Assembly (NCBI GenBank): GCA_963781285.1
Contig: CAWAFI010000024.1
Location: 67,335 to 131,334, forward strand
DNA from: CAIWHR01 sp963781285
GTDB taxonomy: Bacteria > Pseudomonadota > Gammaproteobacteria > Burkholderiales > Casimicrobiaceae
Direction of reading: 5' to 3'
Length of the DNA: 64,000 nt
The translations under genes and the position numbers were made by a program. Each line of letters starts with the position of its first letter. Within the stretch, counting starts at the first letter, position 1. The notes below the pieces were generated by a model, which saw only the letters and a list, made by a program, of their open reading frames with translations, was not told the DNA's origin and did not search any database. Shown here one piece after another: positions 26,514 to 35,666 of the stretch.

Positions 26514-27137
26514 GTGGTTGAGTCACCGACATCGCGCAGCGTCGCCATCTTCGATCTGGGTGGCGTCCTGATTCAATGGAATCCGCGGTTTCTGTACCGG
26601 AAGCTCTTCAACGGCGATGAGGCGGCGATGGAGCAATTCCTCGCCACGGTGTGCACGACGGAGTGGAACGCTTGCCAGGATGCGGGGCGCAGCTTCGCCG
26701 AGGGAACGCGCGCCCTCCTGCCACGGCATGCCGACAAGATCGCGCTGATCGAGGCGTTCGGCAGGCGCTTCGACGAGATGATCCCCGGTGCCATCGACGG
26801 CGCGGTCGACGTGCTCGCGGAGGTGAAGTCCCGCGGCGTGCGGGCTTACGCGATCACCAACTGGTCGGCCGAGACCTTTCCGCCGCAACGCGAGCGGTTT
26901 CCGTTTCTGGAGTGGTTCGACGGCATCGTGGTGTCGGGGATCGAACGGGTGATCAAGCCCGACCCGCGCATATTCCGCATTCTGTGCGAGCGTCACGGCA
27001 TCGCCCCCGAAACGGCGGTGTTCATCGACGACGTTGCGGCGAATGCCGCTGCCGCGTCGGCGCTCGGCATCCACGGGATCCATTTCCGCTCTCCGGATCA
27101 GCTCCGGCATGAGCTCGTTGCCGTCGGCATTCTGTGA
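26514..27137 (+). CDS. HAD-superfamily hydrolase, subfamily IA
   Basis: About 207 residues are read from a GTG at 26514. HAD motif I is FDLGGVLIQWNP, motif II ITNWSAETFP, motif III the Lys in ERVIKPDPRIF and motif IV FIDDVAANAAAA. This pattern is that of the YihX/haloacid dehalogenase-like phosphatases. It is probably a cytosolic phosphatase of small phosphate esters. It is about 55 bases downstream of the epimerase, but functional linkage is not clear. Confidence 0.85.
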   Translation: MVESPTSRSVAIFDLGGVLIQWNPRFLYRKLFNGDEAAMEQFLATVCTTEWNACQDAGRSFAEGTRALLPRHADKIALIEAFGRRFDEMIPGAIDGAVDVLAEVKSRGVRAYAITNWSAETFPPQRERFPFLEWFDGIVVSGIERVIKPDPRIFRILCERHGIAPETAVFIDDVAANAAAASALGIHGIHFRSPDQLRHELVAVGIL

Positions 27138-27183
27138 CGGCGTCGGTCCGACCGACCCTCCCGGCGGGCCGCTCAATCGAGCC

Positions 27184-28131
27184 CTACTTCTTCCCCAGGC
27201 CCAGCCGTTGCGCGCCTTCCGTGTAGAGGCGAGTCTTTTCCTTCATGAAGGCGTCCATCTGGTCGGTGCCGACGTTGACCAGCTCGAACCCGCTCTTGTC
27301 GGCCAGCGCCTTCATCTCGGGATCGCTGTTCAATGCCGCCCATAGGTCCGACATGCGCTTGCGCGCTTCGGGCGGGGTGTTCTTGGGCACCCCGATGCCG
27401 CGGTAGGCGCCGTCCACCCAATCCACGCCCAATTCGCGGAACGTAGGCACATCGGGAAGCAGCGGGTGCCGCGTATCCATGGCAATGGCGAGCGCCCGCA
27501 CCCTGCCCTTGTTGTTGATGGCGAACGCCGTATAGGAGATGGCGCCGTCGACCTGGCTGCCCAGCACGGCCGTGGTCATGTCGCCCGTGCCTTTGAACGG
27601 GATGTAGATGGTCTTCACGCCAAAGGCTGCATTCAGGCGCTCATGCGCGGCGTGGTTGGCCGAGTTCAGGCCCGAGCCGCCCAGGCTGAGCTTGCCCGGA
27701 TCGGCCTTGGCCGCCTTGACGAAATCGGCAAAGGTCTTGATGGGGCTCTGCTCGGGCACGACGAGTGCGTCGGGCGTGTAGTGAAACCAGAACACCGGCG
27801 TGATGTCCTCGGTCTTGTACTGTACTTGCCCCTCGATCGGTTGGAAGACGATATGCGGGAGGTTGATGCCCACGATATTGAGCCCATCACTCGGCAGGGT
27901 GTTCATCTGCGCCCACATCAACCCGCCGCCCGCCCCCGGCTTGTACTGGATGATGGTGTCGATGTTCGGGCATTTCTTCTTCAGCACGACCTGCTGGTGG
28001 CGCGCCGAAAGGTCCGATTCGCCGCCCGGCGGAAAAGCCTGCCAGTAGAGGACGTTCTTGTCCGGACAGCTCTGCGCCGCCGCCCACGGGGCCAGTAACA
28101 CAAGGCAAAGGGCCGAAAGCACTTTCTTCAT
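27184..28131 (-). CDS. Bug-type tripartite tricarboxylate transporter binding protein
   Basis: The 315-residue protein starts at 28131 behind AGGAGA, with a signal peptide (KKVLSALCLVLLAPWAAAQ). The mature part has the Bug/TctC features: AFPPGGESDLSARHQQVVL, YKPGAGGGLMWAQMN, GGSGLNSANHAAHERLNAAF and IPFKGTGDMTTAVLGSQVD. Such proteins bind carboxylates such as citrate, malate or aromatic acids; many are orphans without TctAB, as here. The gene follows a tartrate/malate-type dehydrogenase on the same strand, suggesting uptake of a hydroxy-dicarboxylate. Confidence 0.9.
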   Translation of the reverse strand: MKKVLSALCLVLLAPWAAAQSCPDKNVLYWQAFPPGGESDLSARHQQVVLKKKCPNIDTIIQYKPGAGGGLMWAQMNTLPSDGLNIVGINLPHIVFQPIEGQVQYKTEDITPVFWFHYTPDALVVPEQSPIKTFADFVKAAKADPGKLSLGGSGLNSANHAAHERLNAAFGVKTIYIPFKGTGDMTTAVLGSQVDGAISYTAFAINNKGRVRALAIAMDTRHPLLPDVPTFRELGVDWVDGAYRGIGVPKNTPPEARKRMSDLWAALNSDPEMKALADKSGFELVNVGTDQMDAFMKEKTRLYTEGAQRLGLGKK

Positions 28132-28173
28132 CGTCTGTCTCCTGTTGTTGTTGTCCGACTCCAGCGTCACCGG

Positions 28174-29269
28174 TCAGGCGGCCTGTTGGGTGGGAGTGCT
28201 CGCGGCGGCGATCCAGGCGCACACCGCCGCGGTCACCTGTGCCGTCGTGGCAGTCCCCCCCAGGTCGCGTGTGTGCAGCGCCGGGTTCGCGGTTACGGCC
28301 TCGATGGCCGACATCAGCATCGCGGCGGCACTCGCCTCACCCAGGTGTTCGAGCAACATGACGCAGCTCCAAAAGGTCCCCACCGGATTGGCGATGCCCT
28401 TGCCCATGATGTCGAAGGCCGACCCGTGGATCGGCTCGAACATGCTGGGGTGGCGCCGCTCCGGGTCGATGTTTCCAGTGGGCGCGATGCCCAGGCTACC
28501 GGCAAGCGCGGCGGCCAGATCGCTCAGGATGTCGGCATGCAGATTGGTGGCCACGATAGTGTCGAGCGATGCCGGCCGGTTGACCATGCGCGCGGTCGCG
28601 GCATCCACCAGCTCTTTGTCCCAGGTGACGTCCGGGAACTCCCGGCTGACTTCCGCGGCGATCTCGTCCCACATCACCATGGCATGGCGCTGCGCATTGG
28701 ACTTGGTGATCACCGTGAGCAACTTGCGCGGGCGCGACCGGGCAAGCCCGAAAGCAAAGCGCATGATGCGCTCGACGCCTGCGCGGGTCATGACCGACAC
28801 GTCGGTGGCGGTCTCGATGGGATGGCCCTGGTGCACGCGCCCGCCCACACCCGCGTATTCGCCCTCGGAGTTCTCGCGCACGATCACCCAGTTCAGGTCC
28901 GACGGACCGCAGCGCTTGAGAGGTGCATCGATGCCGGGCAGGATGCGGGTGGGTCGCACGTTGGCATACTGGTCCAAGCCCTGGCAAATCTTCAGGCGCA
29001 GGCCCCACAGCGTCACATGGTCCGGAATGTGCGGATCGCCCGCCGAGCCGAACAGAATGGCGTCCATGCCGCGCAGCTGGTCGAGTCCGTCGTCCGGCAT
29101 CATCACCCCGTGCTCGCGAAACCAGTCGCCACCCCAGCCGAATTGCGATGAACTCGAACCCGAATCCGCTTTGCCGTCGGGCCAGCGCCGCCAGAACCTG
29201 TTGCCCTGCCGGCACCACTTCCTTGCCGATGCCATCGCCGGGGATGGTGGCGATCCGATAAGTCTTCAC
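28174..29269 (-). pseudogene. Tartrate/D-malate dehydrogenase-like (beta-decarboxylating), frame broken near 29145
   Basis: The start is GTG at 29269 behind a perfect AAGGAGG. The first frame reads KTYRIATIPGDGIGKEVVPA, typical of isocitrate/isopropylmalate-type dehydrogenases. Near 29145 the family sequence moves to another frame (FGWGGDWFREHGVMMPDDGL) and continues to the stop at 28174 with ILFGSAGDP, VIVRENSEGEYAG, ITKSNAQRHAM, ATNLHADILSD and MFEPIHGSAFDI. The reconstructed length of about 364 residues is normal. The enzyme would oxidatively decarboxylate tartrate or D-malate. Only one base appears lost, so a sequencing error is possible. It is probably co-transcribed with the Bug binding protein. 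Confidence 0.78.
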
Positions 29270-29410
29270 TCGAGCCTCCTTACGTGGATGCGCCGAATCG
29301 AGTCCATAACATCGCAATTCTCGCCCACAAACTCAATTCATCCGGATCAGGAGCGGCGACAAGTCGACGGTAACCCTCGCCCCGCCCGCACCCCGGCCCA
29401 TCCCCGTCGC

Positions 29411-29416
29411 TATAAT
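29411..29416 (+). promoter_or_regulatory. Candidate -10 element of rph
   Basis: A perfect TATAAT lies 28 bases before the rph ATG in otherwise GC-rich DNA. No clear -35 is seen 17 bases upstream. Confidence 0.4.
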
Positions 29417-29443
29417 CGCATCTTATCCGTTCGAGGAGCCGCG

Positions 29444-30172
29444 ATGAGCGCTCGACCCTCCGGCCGGCGCGCCGACGAGCTGCGCGCACTCCGGATCATC
29501 CGTCACTACACCAAGCACGCCGAAGGTTCGGTCCTGATCGAAGCCGGCGACACGAAGGTTCTCTGCACTGCCAGCGTCGAGGACGGCGTGCCCGCGTTCC
29601 TCAAGGGCAAGGGGCGCGGCTGGCTCACTGCGGAATACGGAATGCTGCCGCGTGCGACGAATACGCGCATGCGCCGTGAAGCGGCGGAAGGCAGACAGTC
29701 AGGGCGGACGCAGGAGATCCAGCGCCTGATCGGCCGCAGCCTGCGCGCCGTCACCGATCTCGGTGCGCTCGGCGAACGGACGATCAAGGTCGATTGCGAC
29801 GTGCTGCAGGCCGACGGCGGCACTCGTTGCGCGTCGATCACCGGCGCTTGCATCGCGCTGCACGACGCGATCGGGTGGTGTCAGGAGCGCGGGCTCGTCA
29901 CCGGCGAGCCGGTCAGCGATTTTGTCGCCGCGGTGTCGGTGGGCGTGGTCGGCGGCGTGCCGATGCTCGATCTCGACTACGCCGAGGACGCCGCCTGCGA
30001 CACCGACATGAACGTCGTCATGACCGGCGCCGGCGGCTTCGTCGAGCTGCAGGGCACCGCCGAAGGCGCGCCGTTCACGCGGGCGGAGATGGACGCGCTC
30101 GTGGCGCTGGCCGAGCGCGGGATTCGGGCCTTGGTTGCGGCGCAGGAGTCAGCGCTGGGGGTCGCGGCCTAG
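29444..30172 (+). CDS. rph: Ribonuclease PH
   Basis: The 242-residue protein is of normal length; the ATG at 29444 follows GAGGAG. It shows RRADELRALRIIRHYTKHAE, VLCTASVEDGVPAFLKGKGR, EYGMLPRATNTR, IGRSLRAVTDL, IKVDCDVLQADGGTRCASIT and DLDYAEDAACDTDMNVV. It trims tRNA 3' ends by phosphorolysis as a hexameric ring. It leads a run rph-rdgB-hemW-amidase that is common in betaproteobacteria. Confidence 0.96.
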   Translation: MSARPSGRRADELRALRIIRHYTKHAEGSVLIEAGDTKVLCTASVEDGVPAFLKGKGRGWLTAEYGMLPRATNTRMRREAAEGRQSGRTQEIQRLIGRSLRAVTDLGALGERTIKVDCDVLQADGGTRCASITGACIALHDAIGWCQERGLVTGEPVSDFVAAVSVGVVGGVPMLDLDYAEDAACDTDMNVVMTGAGGFVELQGTAEGAPFTRAEMDALVALAERGIRALVAAQESALGVAA

Positions 30173-30201
30173 GGCTCCTTGCAGGCCCGACAGGCTCCCA
30201 G

Positions 30202-30798
30202 ATGCCGATCTCCCGCCTCGTCCTCGCGTCGAACAACGACGGCAAGCTGCGCGAGTTTCGCCGGCTGCTCTCGCCGCTGGGCATCGAGGTGATTCCGCAG
30301 ACCGAGCTCGGCATCGCCGAGGCCGACGAGCCGCACGTCACCTTCGTTGAGAACGCCCTCGCCAAGGCGCGCCACGCGAGCGCGCACGCGAAATTGCCGG
30401 CGCTGGCGGACGACTCGGGCATCTGCGTCCGCGCGCTGGACGGCGCGCCGGGCGTGCAGAGCGCACGCTACGCGGGCGAACCGAAATCCGACGGCCGCAA
30501 CAATGCGAAATTGATCGAGGCGCTGCAGGGTGTGGCCGACCGGCGCGCGCATTACGCGTGCGTGCTGGCGCTGGTGCGCCACGCCGGCGATCCCGAGCCG
30601 ATCATCGCCGAGGGCGCGTGGCACGGCACGATCGTCGATGCGCCGCGCGGCACCGGCGGCTTCGGTTACGACCCGCATTTTCTCGACGCCGCGACCGGGT
30701 TGACCGGCGCCGAGCTGCCGCTCGAGCGCAAGAACGAGCTGTCCCATCGCGGCAAGGCGATCCGCGCGCTCATCGCGCGGCTGCAGGCCGAAGCATGA
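30202..30798 (+). CDS. rdgB: dITP/XTP pyrophosphatase (RdgB/HAM1)
   Basis: The 198-residue protein starts with the family signature LVLASNNDGKLREF, followed by FVENALAKARHAS, LADDSGICVRALDGAPGV, GTGGFGYDPHF and ELSHRGKAI. It cleans the nucleotide pool by hydrolysing non-canonical purine triphosphates (dITP, XTP) to monophosphates. It lies between rph and hemW and overlaps hemW by four bases (ATGA). Confidence 0.95.
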   Translation: MPISRLVLASNNDGKLREFRRLLSPLGIEVIPQTELGIAEADEPHVTFVENALAKARHASAHAKLPALADDSGICVRALDGAPGVQSARYAGEPKSDGRNNAKLIEALQGVADRRAHYACVLALVRHAGDPEPIIAEGAWHGTIVDAPRGTGGFGYDPHFLDAATGLTGAELPLERKNELSHRGKAIRALIARLQAEA

Positions 30799-32081
30799 GC
30801 GCCGCCGGAGGCGCACCAATGACGGACGCGATCGTTGCGCGGCTCGATGCCGGCGCGCTGGCGAAGCCCCGATTCGCCGCGCTGCCACCGCTCTCGCTGT
30901 ACGTGCACATTCCATGGTGCCTGAAGAAGTGCCCGTACTGCGACTTCAACTCGCACGAGGCGAAGGGAGATCTCCCCGAAGGCGACTATGTCGACGCGCT
31001 GTTTGCGGATCTCGAGTTCGCGCTGCCGTCGATCTGGGGTCGCGCAGTGGGAACGGTGTTCATTGGTGGCGGGACGCCGAGTCTCTTCTCTGCCGCCGCG
31101 ATCGACCGGCTGCTCGCCGGCATTCGCGCCCGCGTGCCATTGGTGCCCGGCGCCGAGATTACGTTGGAGGCGAATCCCGGCACCTTCGAGCGCGAGAAGT
31201 TTGCCGGCTACAAGACGGCCGGCGTCACCCGGCTGTCCCTCGGCATCCAGAGCTTCTCTCCGGAGCATCTGCAAGCGTTGGGTCGCGTCCACGACGAACG
31301 CGAGGCGCGTGCGGCGGCGGAAGCGGCACTCGCAATCTTCGGCAACGTGAACTTCGATCTCATGTACGCGCTTCCGCGGCAGACGGTGGACGATGCCGCG
31401 GCGGACGTCACCGCGGCGCTGGCGTATGCGCCGCCGCACCTGTCGTTCTACCAGCTGACGCTGGAGCCGAACACGCTGTTCCATCGCCATCCGCCGCCGC
31501 TGCCCGACGAGGACGCGGCGGCCGACATCGAGGACGCAGTGCAGGCCGCGCTTGCCGGCGCCGGCTACCGGCACTACGAAACCTCGGCACACGCCCGGTC
31601 TGGAAGCGAATGCCGTCACAATCTCAACTATTGGCGCTTTGGTGACTACCTGGGCATCGGTGCCGGCGCGCATTCCAAGCTGTCGTTTCCGGACCGTGTC
31701 GTGCGCCAGGTACGCCACAAGCAGCCGAAGCAATATCTGGAACGGGTTGCGGCCGGCGTGCCGCTGCTCGAGAACGCCGAGGTGTCCCGCGCCGACATCG
31801 GCTTCGAATTCATGCTGAACGCATTGCGCCTCACCGATGGAGTTGCCGCCGCATTGTTCGCGGAGCGCACCGGCTATCCGCTGGCCCTGGTGGCGCGCGA
31901 GCTCTCGGAGGCGGCGACACGCGGGCTCATCGAGCGCGACGCGGCGAAGATCCGACCGACGGCGCTGGGCCGGCGCTTTCTCAACGATCTGCAGGCGCTG
32001 TTCCTCGCGGGACCCCAGCGTTGGTGCGCGGGCGGCGCCGCTCGTGCGGCACGAGCCGGTACGCGACGGGCACTGAGATGA
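30795..32081 (+). CDS. hemW: Radical SAM haem chaperone HemW
   Basis: The 428-residue protein has the radical SAM cluster motif HIPWCLKKCPYCDF (CxxxCxxC), FIGGGTPSLFS, EANPGTFEREK, RLSLGIQSFSPEHLQALGR and NFDLMYALPRQT. This is the HemN-like branch now called HemW, a haem-binding chaperone and not coproporphyrinogen dehydrogenase; HemW proteins lack the extra N-terminal part of HemN, as here. It overlaps rdgB and the following amidase gene. A shorter start at codon 9 is possible. Confidence 0.92.
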   Translation: MSAAGGAPMTDAIVARLDAGALAKPRFAALPPLSLYVHIPWCLKKCPYCDFNSHEAKGDLPEGDYVDALFADLEFALPSIWGRAVGTVFIGGGTPSLFSAAAIDRLLAGIRARVPLVPGAEITLEANPGTFEREKFAGYKTAGVTRLSLGIQSFSPEHLQALGRVHDEREARAAAEAALAIFGNVNFDLMYALPRQTVDDAAADVTAALAYAPPHLSFYQLTLEPNTLFHRHPPPLPDEDAAADIEDAVQAALAGAGYRHYETSAHARSGSECRHNLNYWRFGDYLGIGAGAHSKLSFPDRVVRQVRHKQPKQYLERVAAGVPLLENAEVSRADIGFEFMLNALRLTDGVAAALFAERTGYPLALVARELSEAATRGLIERDAAKIRPTALGRRFLNDLQALFLAGPQRWCAGGAARAARAGTRRALR

Positions 32082-33388
32082 ACGGCAAGCCCTTGCATGC
32101 GATGAGCCTGACCGACGCCCTCGCAGCGATCGCTGCCGGGACGTTAACGGCGCGTGCGCTCGCCGATGCCCAACTTGCGCGGATCGCTGCGACCGACGCG
32201 GCAATCGAGGCGTGGACGCACCTCGACTCCGCTCACGTGCACACGGCGGCCGACCGGTGCGACGCGGTGCCGGCAGCGGATCGCGGACCGCTGCACGGGA
32301 TCGGCATCGGCGTCAAGGACATCATCGCGACTGCCGACCTGCCCACGCAGATGGGCTCGCCCGTGTACGCGGGCCATCGTTCGAAGGATGATGCCGCGTG
32401 CGTCGCGCGGCTTCACCGCGCGGGCGCCTACGTGTTCGGGAAGACGGTGACGACGGAGCTCGCGTACTTCCATCCCGGCAAGACGAAGAATCCGTGGCAC
32501 GCGCGCCACACGCCGGGCGGATCGTCGTCGGGGTCTGCCGCGGCCGTCGCAGCGGGCCACGTCGTCGGTGCGATCGGCACGCAGACCAACGGCTCGGTGA
32601 TCCGGCCCGCAGCCTATTGCGGGGTCGTCGGGTTCAAGCCGACGAAGGATGCGATCCCCCCCGCCGGCGTGCACGTGTTCAGCGAGACGCTCGACCAGGT
32701 CGGCACCTTCGCACGCGGCGTCGCGGACATCGCACGCCTCACGAGCGCACTCGCGGATCCGGGGCGCGTCGCGCCGGTGGTGACGCCGCTTGCGAAGCCA
32801 CCGCGGCTGGCGATTCTCGGCAGCTTCCCGTGGACCCCGGTGGATGACGCCACGCGCGACGCGCTCGACGTGGCGGCGGCGCGATTGCGGCAAAGCGGTG
32901 CCGATGTCATCGCCGTGGATTTTCCGGCGCCGTGGCGCGACGCGCTTGTCGTGCATCGGACCATCATGTTGTACGAGGCGGCGACGCATCTCGCCGACCT
33001 GCAGGACCGCGAGCGCGCGCGCCTTTCGGCGAAACTCAACGCGGCGCTCGACGAGGGCCGTGCGACCGGTCGGGACGATTACGCGACCGCGCTGCGGCGC
33101 CGCGACGCCGCGAGCGCGGCGTTCGCGCGATGGCTTGACGGCTTCGACGCGATGCTCACGCCACCGGCGCCGGCGGTCGCGCCGGCCGGTCTCGACACGA
33201 CCGGCGATCCTTCGTGCTGCACGCTCTGGTCGCTCACCGGTTTCCCGGCAATCACGATTCCTGTCGGCTTCGACCGCGAGCGGCTCCCGCTCGGCTTGCA
33301 GATCGCCGCGCCGGCGGGCAGCGACGATCGGCTGCTTTCGGTTGCACAATGGTGCGAAGCGCAGCTACCGTTCGAAGGGCTCATGTGA
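32078..33388 (+). CDS. Amidase signature family hydrolase
   Basis: The 436-residue protein has the Ser-cisSer-Lys triad region: Lys in IGIGVKDII, then HTPGGSSSGSAAAVAAGHV and GTQTNGSVIRPAAYCGVVGF. The C-terminus LTGFPAITIPVGF is typical. It hydrolyses an amide; the likeness is to allophanate hydrolase/GatA-type amidases, but no glutamyl-tRNA amidotransferase partners are present, so it is probably catabolic. It overlaps hemW by four bases and the following small gene by four bases. Confidence 0.88.
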   Translation: MNGKPLHAMSLTDALAAIAAGTLTARALADAQLARIAATDAAIEAWTHLDSAHVHTAADRCDAVPAADRGPLHGIGIGVKDIIATADLPTQMGSPVYAGHRSKDDAACVARLHRAGAYVFGKTVTTELAYFHPGKTKNPWHARHTPGGSSSGSAAAVAAGHVVGAIGTQTNGSVIRPAAYCGVVGFKPTKDAIPPAGVHVFSETLDQVGTFARGVADIARLTSALADPGRVAPVVTPLAKPPRLAILGSFPWTPVDDATRDALDVAAARLRQSGADVIAVDFPAPWRDALVVHRTIMLYEAATHLADLQDRERARLSAKLNAALDEGRATGRDDYATALRRRDAASAAFARWLDGFDAMLTPPAPAVAPAGLDTTGDPSCCTLWSLTGFPAITIPVGFDRERLPLGLQIAAPAGSDDRLLSVAQWCEAQLPFEGLM

Positions 33389-33558
33389 AACGCGCGAAAA
33401 AGCACGGGTTGCCCGGCACACTCAAGGTGCGTAACCCCGTCGCGCGCTCGCCGCTGCTCGGCAAGGGCGGCGTTCATGGCAAGACCACTGCGGCAAAGCG
33501 GCGCCAGGCCAAAGTGGAGCTCGGCCGTTTGAGGCATGACGTCGAGACGCTCGAATGA
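33385..33558 (+). CDS. Small basic protein of unknown function
   Basis: This is a 57-residue protein from a GTG at 33385 whose start overlaps the amidase stop, while its own stop overlaps the ChaC-like start (ATGA). It is very rich in Lys and Arg (KRAKKHGLPGTLKVRNPVAR, HGKTTAAKRRQAKVELGR) and has no Cys. The tight two-sided coupling supports real translation. It may bind nucleic acid or the ribosome, but nothing proves it. I do not recognise the family. Confidence 0.55.
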   Translation: MKRAKKHGLPGTLKVRNPVARSPLLGKGGVHGKTTAAKRRQAKVELGRLRHDVETLE

Positions 33559-34280
33559 AGCGCTGGCCGCACGATCCGGGCACGCTGTGCCGCCGCGACC
33601 TCGAGTTGGGCCGCATGCGCGAGCTGTACATCGCGGCCACCGATTCCGGTCGCGCGTTGAACGACGAGCAGCTCTCCGAGTCGCTGACGGCCACGTTGGC
33701 CGAGAAACCCAGAGGCGCCGGCTGGTGGATCTTCGCCTATGGATCGCTACTGTGGAATCCGCTCTTTCCGGTCGCCGAGATGCGGCCGGCAACGCTGCGC
33801 GGCCTGCATCGCCGCTTCTGCCTGTGGTCGCTCGCGTCACGCGGCACGCCCGAACAGCCGGGCCTCGTGCTCGGGCTGGAGCGCGGCGGAACCTGCCGGG
33901 GCGTCGCGCTACGGCTGCCGGCGCCGCTCGCGCTGGACGAGCTGCATCTGCTGTGGCGGCGCGAGATGGTCGTCGGGTCCTACCATCCGCGCTGGGTCAA
34001 GGTTGACGCCGATGGGCGCGACCTGGTTGCGCTCACCTTCGTCGTGCGGCGCGACCATCCACAATACGCGGGTCGGCTGCCGCTGGCACAGCAGGTCGCC
34101 GTGATCGCGTCGGCCGCCGGGGCGTTCGGCGCGTCGGCGGATTACCTCGAGCGCACGCGCGTCGCGCTGGTCTCGCACGGAATCGTCGACCCGTATCTCG
34201 AGCAGCTCGCGCAGAAGGTCGTCACGGCGCGAGGCGGCCGCGTGCCCGCCCCGCGGCAGTCGGAAGTCGGCGGCTACTGA
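33555..34280 (+). CDS. ChaC-like gamma-glutamylcyclotransferase
   Basis: The 241-residue protein has the signature WWIFAYGSLLWNP, with the Tyr-Gly-Ser-Leu substrate loop, then LHRRFCLWSLASRGTPEQPG and LVLGLERGGTCRGVALRL, and REMVVGSYHPRWVKV. ChaC enzymes release 5-oxoproline from glutathione. The first 50 residues precede the core, as in longer proteobacterial members. It is translationally coupled to the small basic protein upstream. Confidence 0.9.
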   Translation: MKRWPHDPGTLCRRDLELGRMRELYIAATDSGRALNDEQLSESLTATLAEKPRGAGWWIFAYGSLLWNPLFPVAEMRPATLRGLHRRFCLWSLASRGTPEQPGLVLGLERGGTCRGVALRLPAPLALDELHLLWRREMVVGSYHPRWVKVDADGRDLVALTFVVRRDHPQYAGRLPLAQQVAVIASAAGAFGASADYLERTRVALVSHGIVDPYLEQLAQKVVTARGGRVPAPRQSEVGGY

Positions 34281-34305
34281 AACCATCACCGGGAGACATC
34301 GAGCC

Positions 34306-34833
34306 ATGACGACGTCGCTCGTCGTAACCGTGATCGGCACCGATCGTCCGGGAATCGTCAACCTGCTGTCGGACGTCGCGCAGCGCTTCGGCGCCAACTG
34401 GGCCGGCAGCCGCATGGCGAGCCTCGCGGGCCAGTTCGCCGGCATCGTGCATTTCGAGGTCGCCAGCCAGAACGCCGAGGCGCTCGCGAGCGCCCTGCGT
34501 GCGCTCGTGTCCTCGGGGTTGCACGTCGTCATCGTGCACGGCGAAGCAGCAGCGCCTTCCCGCCCGCGTCGCATGATCAAGCTGCAACTCGTCGGACATG
34601 ATCGCCCGGGCATCGTGCGCGAGCTTTCCGGCAGCCTCGCAAGGCGGGGCGTGAGCATCGAGGAGCTTCATACCGCGATCGCGAGCGCGCCGATGTCGGC
34701 CGAGCAGCTGTTCAAGGTCGAGGCGCTGCTCACCGTGCCGGAGACGTTGGCCGATGACGAACTGCGAGGCGAGCTGGAAGCTCTCGCAAACGAGATGATG
34801 GTCGATATCGAGGTTGGAAAGGCCGCGGACTGA
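34306..34833 (+). CDS. Two-ACT-domain protein (GcvR-like)
   Basis: The 175-residue protein has two ACT domains, each beginning with the same type of motif: VTVIGTDRPGIVNLLSDVAQ and LQLVGHDRPGIVRELSGSLA. This is the layout of GcvR, which modulates the glycine cleavage system regulator GcvA by binding it, and of related amino-acid sensing proteins. No DNA-binding domain is present. It starts 25 bases after the ChaC-like gene behind GGGAG. Role as a GcvR equivalent is inferred. Confidence 0.82.
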   Translation: MTTSLVVTVIGTDRPGIVNLLSDVAQRFGANWAGSRMASLAGQFAGIVHFEVASQNAEALASALRALVSSGLHVVIVHGEAAAPSRPRRMIKLQLVGHDRPGIVRELSGSLARRGVSIEELHTAIASAPMSAEQLFKVEALLTVPETLADDELRGELEALANEMMVDIEVGKAAD

Positions 34834-34899
34834 TCGACGGACGGCGGCACGAAGTAGGTGTATCCGCGATTTCTAAAGAACAGGGAGGGAGAGGGCACC

Positions 34900-35025
34900 A
34901 TGAAAGTCCACGTCATGCTGGAGAAAACGGACGGAATGCTGATTACCGGCACAAGCAATCTGCAGGTGAAGAGGTCGTGCGCGCTGCGCAAGGTTCACTG
35001 CGCCACGCAGGAGGCGTTGCCATGA
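34900..35025 (+). CDS. 41-residue small protein coupled to the next gene
   Basis: An ATG at 34900 follows a strong GGGAGGGAGAGGG ribosome site. The frame runs 41 codons (starting MKVHVMLEKTDGMLITG) and its TGA overlaps the ATG of the next gene (ATGA at 35022-35025). Coupling and the strong ribosome site argue that it is translated, as a leader peptide or a small protein. No family is recognised. Confidence 0.5.
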   Translation: MKVHVMLEKTDGMLITGTSNLQVKRSCALRKVHCATQEALP

Positions 35026-35633
35026 GCCAGCCAACGCCGATCTACGACGTCGAGTACGACTACGCCAACGGTGCCCTTGGCGCACAAACCTATAGCGCAG
35101 GCAACCTTTCGGTGCCGCCAAGCAAGCAGTACAACTACGAACGGCTCGGTGTGACCGTCGCACAGGGTAAGGCGTCCATGGCCGCCCTGCGTATTGGATT
35201 CATGGACATCTACAGTCAGGAACAAAGCTACGGCTACGGCAACGTTCTTCGCATTCGCAACTATGGCGACGGCGGGATTAGCGGCGACTACACCCGCGCC
35301 GAGGGGATGGAAGGGTCCACAGGGCCTGTCATCGCCCACAAGACGGCCGTGCGCGGTCCGGAGTCGCAGTGGGCCGTATGGGGCTATCAGGTCGCGATGG
35401 GGCCGGGAGCGAAGGCCGCCATGTGGGTGCATGGGGATCAGGCCGGCGCGGTGGTCAAGGTGCCTCATGTGTTCGTCGTCAGCGGCGAACTAGACGCGGA
35501 CGCTGTTATCCACTGGAACGCTCAACCTAACTCGTCCGGCGTCCTGTTCCGCGTGTATCGCGGCACGGAGCTGACCTCGGAGCTGACCGCCGACGGGGTG
35601 CTGCGGGTGCGACGCATCGAGTACCTGCCATGA
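35022..35633 (+). CDS. Hypothetical protein, Tyr/Gly-rich beta-type
   Basis: The 203-residue protein has no recognised family, signal peptide or membrane segment. It is rich in Tyr, Gly and Val, with repeated short beta-like strands (YDVEYDYANGALGAQTYS, YGYGNVLRIRNYGDGGISG, VPHVFVVSGELDADAVIHW, LRVRRIEYLP). The look is that of a beta-sandwich or a phage-like structural or binding module, but this is only an impression. It is coupled to the 41-residue gene before it, and the pair stands alone between the GcvR-like and pteridine-reductase genes. Confidence 0.55.
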   Translation: MSQPTPIYDVEYDYANGALGAQTYSAGNLSVPPSKQYNYERLGVTVAQGKASMAALRIGFMDIYSQEQSYGYGNVLRIRNYGDGGISGDYTRAEGMEGSTGPVIAHKTAVRGPESQWAVWGYQVAMGPGAKAAMWVHGDQAGAVVKVPHVFVVSGELDADAVIHWNAQPNSSGVLFRVYRGTELTSELTADGVLRVRRIEYLP

Positions 35634-35666
35634 TCCGCATCGGCAAGGCGGGCGGCAAGGGAATCG

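Noticed and set aside
34833..35640. Prophage remnant around the orphan 203-residue protein
   Set aside because: No integrase, terminase, capsid or tail genes and no attachment repeats are nearby; two small genes alone are not enough.
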